Made by a program: the position numbers and the translations under genes
Notes under the pieces: model-generated
Told to the model about the DNA's origin: nothing
The model's input: only the letters and a program-made list of their open reading frames with translations
Databases searched by the model: none
Assembly: GCF_900106995.1 (NCBI RefSeq)
Contig: NZ_FNOK01000050.1
Coordinates: 1 to 64,000, forward strand
Length of the DNA stretch: 64,000 nucleotides
Source of the DNA: Saccharopolyspora shandongensis
GTDB taxonomy: Bacteria > Actinomycetota > Actinomycetes > Mycobacteriales > Pseudonocardiaceae
Reading direction: 5' to 3'
Shown here: positions 17,694 through 26,100 of the stretch, in pieces
Numbering within the stretch: the stretch's first letter is position 1
Layout of the letters: each line of letters opens with the position of its first letter

Positions 17694-19373
17694 GTGACAC
17701 ATGACGCGTTCGCCGGATGGGAACAGCGGTTCGGGATTCACGGAACCGACGTGCTCCGCGGGCTGCGAACAGTCCTCGATCTCCGGGGGCACATCAGCAA
17801 TGCCGACGTGCGACGCATCGCAGGCGAGCTGGGTTTGCCGGTTGCTGCCGTCAACGGTGCCGCCTCGTTCTTCGCCGACTTCACCGGCGACGAGGCAATC
17901 CGCCACGTGCGCATCTGCGAGGGCACGTCGTGCTTTGTCTCCGCTGGCAACCACACCGTGCCGTTGGCTGAAGCGGCTCTCGGCGTCAAATGCGGACGCA
18001 CCAGCACCGACGGCTCACTGTCATTGGCCGGGGCGTACTGCCTGGGCTACTGCTACGCCTCCCCCACCGCGCTCGACGGGCAGAACCCCGTCACCGGGCC
18101 CGATCTCGGTGCGCGATTGCTCTCCCCTGCACACCCGCCTCCGCCGCCCCCGGTCCCCTACCGCAACGCCAGCCGCAAGCCGGTCTTACTCGCGGGTCTG
18201 CTCGGCGCGGAGGAGCCCTGGCAGGTGTGGCCGGAAGCCGTGACGGCCGGATCTCCGGCCGCGGTCCTCGCGGAGGTCGCCCGCGCCGGACTGCGCGGCC
18301 GAGGCGGGGCCGAGTTCCCGGTGGCGAACAAGTGGCAGGCGGCGTCTTGTGGCCCCGCCCCGAGGTTCGTCGTGGCCAACGGCGACGAGGGCGATCCGGG
18401 TTCGTTCTGCGACCGGCTGCTGCTGGAAAGCGATCCGGACCGCGTTCTGGAAGGACTCGCCCTCGCCGGGTTCGCGACCGGCGCGACCCGGGGCGTGGTG
18501 TTCGTCCGCTCCGAATACCCAGAGGCAGTGGAGAAAACCCTGTCCGCAGTAGGAGCTGCGCGCGACGCCGGGCACTTCGGGATCGGCGTGCACGGCTCGG
18601 CGTTCGACTTCGACGTGGAGGTCGTTCGCGGTGCGGGTTCCTACGTTGCGGGGGAGGAAACCGCGCTGCTGCGTGCGTTGCAGGGACTTCGCGGCAGCGT
18701 CCTGCCTCGGCCCCCGTACCCGACCAGCGCCGGCTTTGCCGGGCGGCCCACAGTCGTGAACAACGTGGAAACCCTCGCCGCGGTGCCCTGGGTCGTTCGG
18801 CACGGCGGCAGCACATACGCCCGCCTCGGTGCCGACGTCGAGACCGGCACCAAGCTGGTGTGCCTCAGCGAGCGGTTCCGCCGACCCGGCGTGTACGAGG
18901 TCGAGTTCGGGGTGCCGTTGCGCTATCTCGTCGAAACGCTCGGTGGCGGGCTGAAGCCCGGGCACAGGCTGCGGGCGCTGCAGGTCGGCGGGCCCCTCGG
19001 CGGTTTCCTCGGCCCGGACGACCTGGACGTCCCGCTGCTCGCCGAAGCGCTCGCCGAGGCGGGAGTAGCTCTTGGTCACGGCAGTCTCGTGGCGATCGAC
19101 GACGGCATTTCCGCGGCCGAGCTCCTCCGGCATGTGTGGACCTTCGCCGCCGCGGAAAGCTGCGGTGCCTGCACACCGTGCCGGGTCGGATCACGCCGTG
19201 GCCGCGAGCTGGCAGACCTGGTTCCGGGTAGCGCGACAGCCCTGGCCCAGCAGGAAGAACTTCTCGATGTGATGGGTGTTGGCAGCCTGTGCGCCTTCGG
19301 GCGGGGCGTGCCCGGCGCGGTCCGGAGCCTGGTGCGGGTCTACCGCGACGAACTGCTCGCCGGGGGATCTTGA
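17694..19373 (+). CDS. NAD-dependent formate dehydrogenase, fused gamma/beta subunit (NuoE-NuoF type)
   Basis: A 559-residue fusion of a NuoE-like thioredoxin-fold [2Fe-2S] domain (Cys75, Cys80, Cys116, Cys120) and a NuoF-like diaphorase domain. The latter has the FMN/NAD region LRGRGGAEFPVANKW and NGDEGDPGSFCDR, and the [4Fe-4S] motif ESCGACTPCRVG with a further Cys in GSLCAFG. It passes electrons between the catalytic subunit and NAD+. In most FdsGBA systems the two parts are separate proteins. Start GTG 17694 follows GAGGGAGTTG; the stop overlaps the next start (TGATG), which indicates tight coupling. Confidence 0.93.
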   Translation: MTHDAFAGWEQRFGIHGTDVLRGLRTVLDLRGHISNADVRRIAGELGLPVAAVNGAASFFADFTGDEAIRHVRICEGTSCFVSAGNHTVPLAEAALGVKCGRTSTDGSLSLAGAYCLGYCYASPTALDGQNPVTGPDLGARLLSPAHPPPPPPVPYRNASRKPVLLAGLLGAEEPWQVWPEAVTAGSPAAVLAEVARAGLRGRGGAEFPVANKWQAASCGPAPRFVVANGDEGDPGSFCDRLLLESDPDRVLEGLALAGFATGATRGVVFVRSEYPEAVEKTLSAVGAARDAGHFGIGVHGSAFDFDVEVVRGAGSYVAGEETALLRALQGLRGSVLPRPPYPTSAGFAGRPTVVNNVETLAAVPWVVRHGGSTYARLGADVETGTKLVCLSERFRRPGVYEVEFGVPLRYLVETLGGGLKPGHRLRALQVGGPLGGFLGPDDLDVPLLAEALAEAGVALGHGSLVAIDDGISAAELLRHVWTFAAAESCGACTPCRVGSRRGRELADLVPGSATALAQQEELLDVMGVGSLCAFGRGVPGAVRSLVRVYRDELLAGGS

Positions 19374-22054
19374 TGCGTGTGATCGTCGATGGCGCCACTG
19401 TGGACGTTCCGGAGAACGCGACGGTGCTCGACGCCGTACGCGCCTGCGGCAGGTACCTCCCGACGCTGTGCTACGACGCAAGGCTGTCTCCGCGTGGCTC
19501 GTGCCGCACCTGCCTGGTCCGCGCGGGTAGTCGTATTGTTGCCGCGTGCACCGCTCCTGCGGCCGAAGGCATTGCAGTCCAACTGGACGATCCAACCGCC
19601 CACCAGGCTGCGCGCGGAGCCGTTGAGCTGATGGTGTCCGAGCTTCCGGCGCGAGCGCTGGAGATTCCGGCAGAACGCAGCGAATTCGTCCGCGCCTGCG
19701 CCCATTTCGGCATCACGGCCAGCAATTTCTCCGGCGCGGAACACGATCGCGGGGTGGATCATTCGCACCCGTACGTCAAACTCGACCGCGACCTGTGCAT
19801 CGCCTGCGGACGATGCGTCGCCATGTGCGCGGAAGTCCAAGGCACCTTCGCGCTCGAACTCACCGGCCGCGGCTTCGACACCGTCGTGGCACCTGGCGAC
19901 GGCGGCCCGTGGGTCTCCTCGCCCTGCGTCGGCTGCGGCGGCTGCGTCGACAGCTGTCCCACCGGTGCGTTGTCCGAACCCGGCCTGCTCGACCTCCGCC
20001 CCATCACCTCCACCACCACGACCACCTGCGGCTACTGCGGAGTCGGCTGCACCCTAGACGTCCATGTCCGCGACGACACCATCGCCGCGATCACTCCTGC
20101 CCACGGGGCGCCGGTCAACCGCGGCCACGCCTGCATCAAAGGCCGCTTCGCGCACACCTTCATCCAAGCCGAGGACAGGCTGACCGCACCCCTGGTTCGG
20201 CACAACGGACAACTCGTCGAATCAACCTGGGACGAAGCGCTCGGCCTGGTCGCGCAGCGGCTGGCCGCAATCCGAGACCAGCACGGCCCTGACGCGATCG
20301 CCATGATCTCATCGGCCCGAGCCACCAACGAGGAGAACTACCTCGCCCAGAAGTTCATCCGCACCGTCATCGGCACCAACAGCATCGACAACTGCTCGCG
20401 GCTGTGCCACGCACCCTCGGCCGCCGGCCTCACCGCCTCCTTCGGCCTGGCAGGCGGCACCAACCCGCTCGACGACCTCGACCACACCGACTGCATCCTC
20501 CTCGCCGGCGCCAACCCCACCGAAGCGCACCCCGTCGTCGGAGCGCGCATCAAGCAACGCGTGCTCGCCGGAGCCCGGCTGGTCGTCATCGACCCTCGCC
20601 GCACCGAGCTCGCCGCACTCGCCGATGTGCACCTGCAAGCCGCGCCGGGTTCGAACGTCGCCGTCTTCAACGGACTCGCTCACCTCCTGGTCGAGGAAGA
20701 TCACCTCGACCACGCGTTCCTAGACCACCGCACCACGGGTTTCGACGACCTCGCAACACTCCTGGCCGACTACCCGCCCGAGGCGGTGGCAGCCATCGCC
20801 GACGTGCGCTCGGCAGACTTGGTGGCCGCCGCCCGCCTCTTCGGACAGGCTCAGCATCCCGCCATCGTCTACGGGCTCGGCGTCACCGAACACGCCCACG
20901 GCACCGACGGCGTGCGCACCCTGGCCAACCTCGCCATCCTCCGCGGTGCAGTCGGCACCACCGGATGCTGCGGCATCCTCCCCCTTCGCGGGCAGAACAA
21001 CGTCCAAGGCGCCTCAGATATGGGCGCCCTTCCGGATGTGCTTCCCGGCTACCAGCACATCGCCGCCCCAGCGATCCGCGCGCGCTTCGAACGCGCCTGG
21101 GGACGTCCGGTTCCTGAGCGTCCTGGCTTGCGCATCCCGCAGATGTTCGACGCCGCTCTCTCCGGCGAACTGCGAGCCCTCTACGTCATCGGAGAAGACA
21201 TCGCGCAAAGCGACCCGAACTCAGGTCACGTGCGCGCCGCACTCGACGCGTGCGAATTCGTGGTCTGCCACGACGTGTTCCGCTCCCGCACCGCCGAACA
21301 GGCCAGCGTCGTCTTCCCCGCAGCCTCCTTCCTGGAAAAAGACGGGACTTTCGTCAACTTCGACCGGCGCTTCCAACGCGTCCGCCCAGCCCTGGCACCA
21401 CCCGGCCACGCATCCGACGACTTCAACGTCCTGCAGCAGGTCGCCCAAGCGATGGGCGCCGACCTGGGCTGCCCCACCCCGGCCGCAGCACTGGCCGAAT
21501 GCGCCTCCCTGACACCGGTTTTCGCAGGTCTGTCGCACCGGCGCCTCGAGGCCGAAGGCCCCTTGCACTGGCCCTGCCCGACCTCCGACCGGCCGGGCGA
21601 AGCCGTGCTCTACCTCGACCGGTTCGCCACCCCGGACGGCAAAGCGGCGCTGGCCGCTCGCCCCTACCTGCCGTCCGGCGAACAGCCCGACGCCGACTTC
21701 CCCTTCCTGCTGATCACCGGACGCCGGCTCGTCCACTACAACACCGGCTCCATGACCCGCCGAACCGCCAACCTCGAACTCCGCCCCGCCGAAACCCTGG
21801 AGATCCACCCCTCGGACGCAGCCCGCCTCGACATCACCGACGGAACCGATGCGATCATCACCAGCCGCTGGGGGCAGACCGTCCTGACCGCACATCTCAC
21901 CACCGACGTCGCACCCGGCCAGGTGTTCGCCGCCTTCCACTTCCCCACCGCACCCGTCAACGAACTCACCTCGCCGCACACCGACACCGCCACGGACTGC
22001 CCCGAGTACAAGGTCACCGCAGTGCACATCCAGCCGGTAGCGCGGGGCTCCTGA
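19373..22054 (+). CDS. Formate dehydrogenase catalytic (alpha) subunit, molybdopterin type
   Basis: An 893-residue subunit with a NuoG-like N-terminus: a [2Fe-2S] site (Cys33, Cys44, Cys47, Cys59), two ferredoxin-type [4Fe-4S] motifs (CIACGRCVAMC and CVGCGGCVDSCP), then the molybdopterin domain with CGYCGVGC. The catalytic Cys-His pair lies in NCSRLCHAPSA, so it uses cysteine rather than selenocysteine. It oxidises formate to CO2, or the reverse, with NAD+ through the fused partner upstream. The bis-MGD-binding C-terminal domain is complete. Neither fdhD nor molybdenum-cofactor genes are in the window. Confidence 0.95.
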   Translation: MRVIVDGATVDVPENATVLDAVRACGRYLPTLCYDARLSPRGSCRTCLVRAGSRIVAACTAPAAEGIAVQLDDPTAHQAARGAVELMVSELPARALEIPAERSEFVRACAHFGITASNFSGAEHDRGVDHSHPYVKLDRDLCIACGRCVAMCAEVQGTFALELTGRGFDTVVAPGDGGPWVSSPCVGCGGCVDSCPTGALSEPGLLDLRPITSTTTTTCGYCGVGCTLDVHVRDDTIAAITPAHGAPVNRGHACIKGRFAHTFIQAEDRLTAPLVRHNGQLVESTWDEALGLVAQRLAAIRDQHGPDAIAMISSARATNEENYLAQKFIRTVIGTNSIDNCSRLCHAPSAAGLTASFGLAGGTNPLDDLDHTDCILLAGANPTEAHPVVGARIKQRVLAGARLVVIDPRRTELAALADVHLQAAPGSNVAVFNGLAHLLVEEDHLDHAFLDHRTTGFDDLATLLADYPPEAVAAIADVRSADLVAAARLFGQAQHPAIVYGLGVTEHAHGTDGVRTLANLAILRGAVGTTGCCGILPLRGQNNVQGASDMGALPDVLPGYQHIAAPAIRARFERAWGRPVPERPGLRIPQMFDAALSGELRALYVIGEDIAQSDPNSGHVRAALDACEFVVCHDVFRSRTAEQASVVFPAASFLEKDGTFVNFDRRFQRVRPALAPPGHASDDFNVLQQVAQAMGADLGCPTPAAALAECASLTPVFAGLSHRRLEAEGPLHWPCPTSDRPGEAVLYLDRFATPDGKAALAARPYLPSGEQPDADFPFLLITGRRLVHYNTGSMTRRTANLELRPAETLEIHPSDAARLDITDGTDAIITSRWGQTVLTAHLTTDVAPGQVFAAFHFPTAPVNELTSPHTDTATDCPEYKVTAVHIQPVARGS

Positions 22055-22112
22055 CCAGCCGAGCAGCGCTTGGCGGCTCACGATGCGGTTGGGGAGAAAG
22101 TCACCGTCGCCC

Positions 22113-22127
22113 GGGACTGATCGGTCC
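22113..22127. promoter_or_regulatory. DosR/DevR-like box, first of two before CBS genes
   Basis: GGGACTGATCGGTCC is an imperfect palindrome with GGGAC/GGTCC arms, 150 bases upstream of the CBS gene at 22278. It is the closest to the classical GGGACT half of the mycobacterial consensus apart from the site at 23778. Confidence 0.5.
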
Positions 22128-22152
22128 ATCCGAACCGCGACCGGTTGGATGG

Positions 22153-22167
22153 AGGCCCATCGGCCCT
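22153..22167. promoter_or_regulatory. DosR/DevR-like box, second of two before CBS genes
   Basis: AGGCCCATCGGCCCT lies 26 bases downstream of the first box and about 110 bases before the CBS gene start. Paired boxes at this kind of spacing are common at DosR-controlled promoters. Confidence 0.5.
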
Positions 22168-22277
22168 GCCGTGCGCTGTGATGACCTCGGCAAGGTGGGG
22201 GCGCAGGAACGAGTGCTTGCAGTCCCTGTGCCGTCTGCGCCAACAGGCGTGGCCACGGGATAGTCACGGGAGCAACG

Positions 22278-22973
22278 ATGCAAGCCGAAGACATCATGTC
22301 ACGCCCGGTCCTCGCCGTCCGGGAGAACGACTCGATCAGAGCGGCTGCCGGGACGCTGGCCGAACACGGGTTCACCGCCGCACCCGTGGTCGATCGGGAC
22401 GGCATTCTCGTCGGTATCGTCACCGAGGCCGACCTGATCCACGACGCGATCCCGCACGATCCCCGCGCCGCAGAACACCACCTGGACACGCCGAGCGGGG
22501 CACCACCGACCCTCGTCAACCAGGTCATGACCAGGAAAGTGCGCACCGCGGCACCAGACACCGACTGCGCCGACATCGCCAAGACGATGCTCAGCCACCA
22601 CCTGCGTGCCGTTCCCGTCGTGCAGAACCGCGTGGTCGTCGGCATCGTGACCCGGCGCGATCTGATGCGCGGTCTGGCCCGGGACGATCCGGTGATCAGA
22701 GCCGAAGTACGGCGAAACCTCGATCGCAACGGAGGCTTCGACAAGTGGTCCGTGTCGGTGCGCGACGGCGCGGTGCTGATCATCGACCCGGTCGGAGACA
22801 TCGCCGCCCGCCACGTCGCTCGTGCGCTCGCCCTGGCGACTCCGGGAACACGCCAGGTCCAGGTCATCGAGCACCGAGCTCAACCGTCCCCATCGCCCAC
22901 ACGCACAACCGTGCGCGCTTCCCGCGAGGAGGATCCATGCGAGTCGAGGAAGTCTTCCGCCAAGGAACGCTGA
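22278..22973 (+). CDS. CBS-pair protein with C-terminal BON-like domain
   Basis: A 231-residue protein. Two CBS motifs are clear, about 3-55 (DIMSRPVLAVRENDSIRAAA) and 80-133 (VMTRKVRTAAPDTDCADIAK); they usually bind adenine nucleotides and sense energy state. Residues about 140-200 resemble a BON domain (VRRNLDRNGGFDKWSVSVRDGAVLI). The last 36 bases overlap the next gene in another frame, so the two are co-translated. Two DosR-like boxes precede it. Confidence 0.88.
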   Translation: MQAEDIMSRPVLAVRENDSIRAAAGTLAEHGFTAAPVVDRDGILVGIVTEADLIHDAIPHDPRAAEHHLDTPSGAPPTLVNQVMTRKVRTAAPDTDCADIAKTMLSHHLRAVPVVQNRVVVGIVTRRDLMRGLARDDPVIRAEVRRNLDRNGGFDKWSVSVRDGAVLIIDPVGDIAARHVARALALATPGTRQVQVIEHRAQPSPSPTRTTVRASREEDPCESRKSSAKER

Positions 22974-23308
22974 CCTGCGATGCGACCGATTCGATCAAAG
23001 AAGTGGCCGAGAAGATGACCGCCGATCACGTCGGTGCCCTCGCGGTTCTCGAGGACGACCGGATCACGGGCATCATCTCCGAACGAGATGTCGTCCGAGC
23101 CATTTCCCAGGACGTCAATCCGCGAACCACAACGGCAACCACGTTCGCCACCCACCAGATCGAGACCGCCAAGTTCGGCGAGGAAACCCGGGACGTCGCG
23201 CGACGCATGCTCGACGCCGGCGTCCGCCACCTGCCGGTCATGCAGGGCCGGATGGTGGTCGGAGTGATCTCCATGCGAGACCTGCTGGCCATCGAGACGT
23301 GGCTGTGA
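22937..23308 (+). CDS. CBS-pair protein, hypoxic response protein 1-like
   Basis: A 123-residue protein made only of two CBS motifs (about 1-55 and 65-120), with the second ending in MRDLLAIETWL. Length and layout match Hrp1 (Rv2626c), a strongly DosR-induced protein of M. tuberculosis. ATG 22937 follows GAGGAGGATCC, a good ribosome-binding site inside the end of the upstream gene. No zinc-ligand cysteines are visible. Confidence 0.88.
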   Translation: MRVEEVFRQGTLTCDATDSIKEVAEKMTADHVGALAVLEDDRITGIISERDVVRAISQDVNPRTTTATTFATHQIETAKFGEETRDVARRMLDAGVRHLPVMQGRMVVGVISMRDLLAIETWL

Positions 23309-23315
23309 AGCCGCG

Positions 23316-23762
23316 TCACCCGGCAGGCGTGATCAGGCCGTAGTGCCCGTCGTACCGGCGATAAAGCACAGCACCTCGGCCCCGCTCACCGTCCAGGTAG
23401 AACAGGAACGGCAGGCCCAGCGTCCCAAGCCGCTCGGCCGCCTCGGCGGTGGTCAGCACGGGCGTTGGCCGCTCGCTCACGGTGACCGGCACGAAATGCT
23501 CGGCCAACTCCTCCGGGTGCGGGTCGATCTGGGCCATGCGGTAGCCGTCCGGCGTCCGGTACAAGACGCTGTCCTGCTCGGAGCCGAGTTCGGTGAAGAG
23601 GTGGAAGTCGTAGTCCATGTCCTCCATCTCGAACACCGCTTCGTCCACATCGCAGCGCACCAGCGTGAACGACTTGTGCCGGACGACCTCGCGCCGCGAA
23701 CTTGAAAGCGCTACCGGAACCCGCTGAGACAGGCCTGCGATCGCTGATCTGCGGCAAGAACA
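23316..23762 (-). pseudogene. RafH/long-HPF hibernation factor, N-terminal half missing
   Basis: The frame encodes two tandem copies of the C-terminal dimerisation domain of long ribosome hibernation factors: REVVRHKSFTLVRCDVDEAV with DYDFHLFTE, then LGLPFLFYLDGERGRG with VLYRRYDGHYGLI. This layout is that of RafH, the DosR-controlled hibernation factor of mycobacteria. The N-terminal ribosome-binding S30AE domain is absent, an in-frame TGA (23763-23765) lies upstream, and the only early start, GTG 23660, falls inside the first domain. A very good DosR-like box remains just upstream, so promoter and C-terminus survived a deletion. Confidence 0.8.
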
Positions 23763-23777
23763 TCACTCTGGAAACAA

Positions 23778-23790
23778 GGGACTTTCGGCC
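23778..23790. promoter_or_regulatory. DosR/DevR-like box (best match)
   Basis: GGGACTTTCGGCC, preceded by A, is nearly identical to the mycobacterial DosR consensus GGGACTTTNGGCCCT. It lies between the RafH remnant (minus) and the membrane protein gene (plus, start 23860) and could serve either. Confidence 0.65.
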
Positions 23791-23859
23791 GCATGACGCG
23801 TTGCCGGTTGAGGTGAACCCTCGGACATTGATCCCATTTCGAATTTCGAAGGGGAACTG

Positions 23860-24564
23860 ATGAATGAAGGTCACGAGATGCGTTGGGGCGGGCTGGCTGG
23901 TCTCGGCGCGCTGGTTCTCTCCATCATCGCGGGCATCCTGCTCGCCGGCGCCCCGCGCATCACCGAATCCGCAGACACAATCGCCGGGTACCTGCTCGCG
24001 GCACGCGGTGTCGTCCTCACAGCCGTGCTGCTCTACGCCGCCGCGATCGCCCTGTTCCTGTGGTTCGGCGCCACCCTGGCCACCGCCTTCCGGCTCGCGG
24101 ACGACCGGAGCGACGCCCCAGCGGTCGTCCTGGCGGGGTTCGCGCTGACCTCCACGATCGGATTCTTCGGTGCCGCCGTCTTCGGTGGAGCGGTCTTCGC
24201 CATGACCTCGCGCCCCGCCCTGCTCGTGTTCGCCGCCGCTCCCTACACAGTTGTGACCGTCGCAGCCACTGTCGCGGGCATCGCCCTCGCCATTCCACTG
24301 ACAGCCACTGCAGTGGCCATCGCCCGGACCGGGGTGTTCCCGCAATGGGCAGCTTGGTTCTCCGGATTCGTCGCCGTCATCTCAGTTCTCAGCGCGATCA
24401 CCATCCTCTCAGCCGGCGGAGTCCTGGTCCCGGGGGCAGCCCTGACGACCTACATTCCTGGCGGCCTGACCGCGCTCTGGGTGCTGGCCATGAGCGGCCT
24501 GCTGGTCCGCGAACACCTCCCCACCATCTCCGTGCAGAAAGGTCCCGCTGTCGGACCGGCTTGA
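23860..24564 (+). CDS. Six-helix membrane protein, DUF4386-like
   Basis: A 234-residue integral membrane protein with about six hydrophobic helices, at roughly 11-30, 45-72, 85-112, 118-145, 160-185 and 195-215, and a short polar C-terminal tail. The layout resembles DUF4386 proteins of unknown function, but I cannot confirm the family. ATG 23860 follows AAGGGGAACTG. A hairpin terminator lies immediately after the stop codon, so this is a single-gene transcript. Confidence 0.75.
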   Translation: MNEGHEMRWGGLAGLGALVLSIIAGILLAGAPRITESADTIAGYLLAARGVVLTAVLLYAAAIALFLWFGATLATAFRLADDRSDAPAVVLAGFALTSTIGFFGAAVFGGAVFAMTSRPALLVFAAAPYTVVTVAATVAGIALAIPLTATAVAIARTGVFPQWAAWFSGFVAVISVLSAITILSAGGVLVPGAALTTYIPGGLTALWVLAMSGLLVREHLPTISVQKGPAVGPA

Positions 24565-24575
24565 GCCGACGCTGT

Positions 24576-24612
24576 CGTTGCGGCCCGCCTCGGAAGCGGA
24601 CCGCAACGTTTT
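24576..24612 (+). terminator. Rho-independent terminator
   Basis: A 12-base-pair stem with one mismatch (CGTTGCGGCCCGC at 24576-24588 pairs with GCGGACCGCAACG at 24596-24608) and a seven-base loop is followed by TTTT. It lies 12 bases after the stop of the membrane protein gene. Confidence 0.8.
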
Positions 24613-24621
24613 GGAGACAGC

Positions 24622-25053
24622 ATGAGCGAGCAACGCGACTACGCGATCGTCGTCGGTGTCGACGGCTCACCGTCGTCCCGGGTTGCCCTGCGGTGGGCCG
24701 TCCGGCAAGCCCACTTGACCAACGGCCTCGTCACCGCGGTCATGTCGTGGGAGCTCCCTGAGCTCTACGACTGGCCCATGCGCACGTCCGAAGAATGTGA
24801 TCGCGCAACGGAAGAGGCACTCAAGACCGTCATCCGTGAAACCGTTGATGACGCCGACGCCGCTGCGATCCGGAAGGAGGTGGCTCGCGGTCACCCGGCC
24901 AATGCCCTGCTGAAAGCAGCCGGATCGGCGGACCTCCTCGTCGTCGGGCGCAGGGGATACGGCGGCTTCGCCCACGCCCTGCTCGGCTCGGTCGGCCAGT
25001 ACTGCGTCAACCACGCGCCCTGCCCCGTGGTGGTAGTCCGCGACCACGCATGA
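24622..25053 (+). CDS. Single-domain universal stress protein
   Basis: A 143-residue single UspA domain with an intact ATP loop, GRRGYGGFAHALLGS, and the strand IVVGVDGSPSSRVALRWAV. It is most like the single-domain USP at 52809 (shared GSVGQYCVNHAPCPVV against GSVGQHCVLHAPCPVV). ATG 24622 is the first start after the terminator, and GGAGAC lies upstream. It is convergent with the USP at 25092. Confidence 0.9.
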   Translation: MSEQRDYAIVVGVDGSPSSRVALRWAVRQAHLTNGLVTAVMSWELPELYDWPMRTSEECDRATEEALKTVIRETVDDADAAAIRKEVARGHPANALLKAAGSADLLVVGRRGYGGFAHALLGSVGQYCVNHAPCPVVVVRDHA

Positions 25054-25091
25054 CATCAGGCCCGGCAAATGCTGCCGCGGTGTTTCCGTTG

Positions 25092-25937
25092 TCAAGGCGT
25101 GAGACTGGAACGAACGATGGCCACCGGACACTCGGAGTGATGCAACACGCCATGCGCGACGGAGCCCAGCAACAGCTGCTTGAACCCACCGATGCCGCGA
25201 TGGCCGACGACGAGCAACTGGCCGTGAGAGGCCGCCTTCGTCAGCTCCTCGACCGGATGCCCGTAGCGCACGACGTTGCGCACCTCGACGTTCGGATACT
25301 TCTCACGCCACGTGGCGAGCTGCTCGTCCAGCTCCCGCTGCGCGTCATCCAAGCTGAACCACGCCGCCCCCGCCTGGGGGGTCTCGATCCAGGAATACTC
25401 GGCGAGCACCGGTCGCCAGATGTGCATCGCCAGCAAGTCGGTCTGTCGCGCTGCGGCCTCCTCGAACGCGAATCGCAGTGCTGCACGGGCAGGCGCTGAG
25501 TCGTCGACACCGACCACCACGGGGCCGACTGCGAAGCTCGTACGACGATCCCGAACGACCACCACGGGACAATGAGCATGCATGGCCACCGCGGTGCTCA
25601 CCGAACCCAGCACTGCCTCGGCGACCTGGCCGCGCCCACGCGATCCGACCACCAGCAGCTGCGCCCCCGAGGACGCCCAAACCAAGTTCTCGATCGGCAA
25701 CCCGTGCTTGATCTCGTCGAACACCTCGACTCGCGGGCGATCGCTGCGGCACTGCTCAGCCACCCTCGAAAGCAGCTCCAACGCAGCGTCGTCCCGGCTC
25801 GCATCGTCGACGACCGTCACCAGACGAACCGGTGCCGTCCGGAGGTCGCCGTCCATGACAGCCCACTGCGCAGCCACGAGCGACTGCTCCGAGCCGTCCA
25901 CTCCGACCAACACCGGCATCTTCCGTTCCGCCGCCAT
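25092..25937 (-). CDS. Universal stress protein, tandem UspA domains
   Basis: A 281-residue tandem USP with intact loops [15 protein letters not shown] and [18 protein letters not shown] 25937 has GAGGTGCCGAGCC upstream; ATG 25919, directly before the first strand [12 protein letters not shown], is the alternative. It is divergent from the NAD synthetase gene, and the 160-base gap holds a DosR-like site. Confidence 0.92.
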   Translation of the reverse strand: MAAERKMPVLVGVDGSEQSLVAAQWAVMDGDLRTAPVRLVTVVDDASRDDAALELLSRVAEQCRSDRPRVEVFDEIKHGLPIENLVWASSGAQLLVVGSRGRGQVAEAVLGSVSTAVAMHAHCPVVVVRDRRTSFAVGPVVVGVDDSAPARAALRFAFEEAAARQTDLLAMHIWRPVLAEYSWIETPQAGAAWFSLDDAQRELDEQLATWREKYPNVEVRNVVRYGHPVEELTKAASHGQLLVVGHRGIGGFKQLLLGSVAHGVLHHSECPVAIVRSSLTP

Positions 25938-25993
25938 GGCTCGGCACCTCGCAATCGCAGCTGGAAAAGCCCCCCAGACTGGCCAACACCCAC

Positions 25994-26007
25994 GGGCCAT
26001 CCCGGCC
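25994..26007. promoter_or_regulatory. DosR/DevR-like box between USP and nadE
   Basis: GGGCCATCCCGGCC lies 57 bases upstream of the USP start (25937) and 94 bases upstream of nadE (26101). It has the GGGCC/GGCC arms of the other boxes. Confidence 0.4.
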
Positions 26008-26100
26008 GTTGTGGATCCAGTGAACCTCGCCCACCCGATGAACGCAGGCGCACTGACCACACGCTGCGCCGGTTCCGAGCGTGTTCGACGATGGTCGGCG

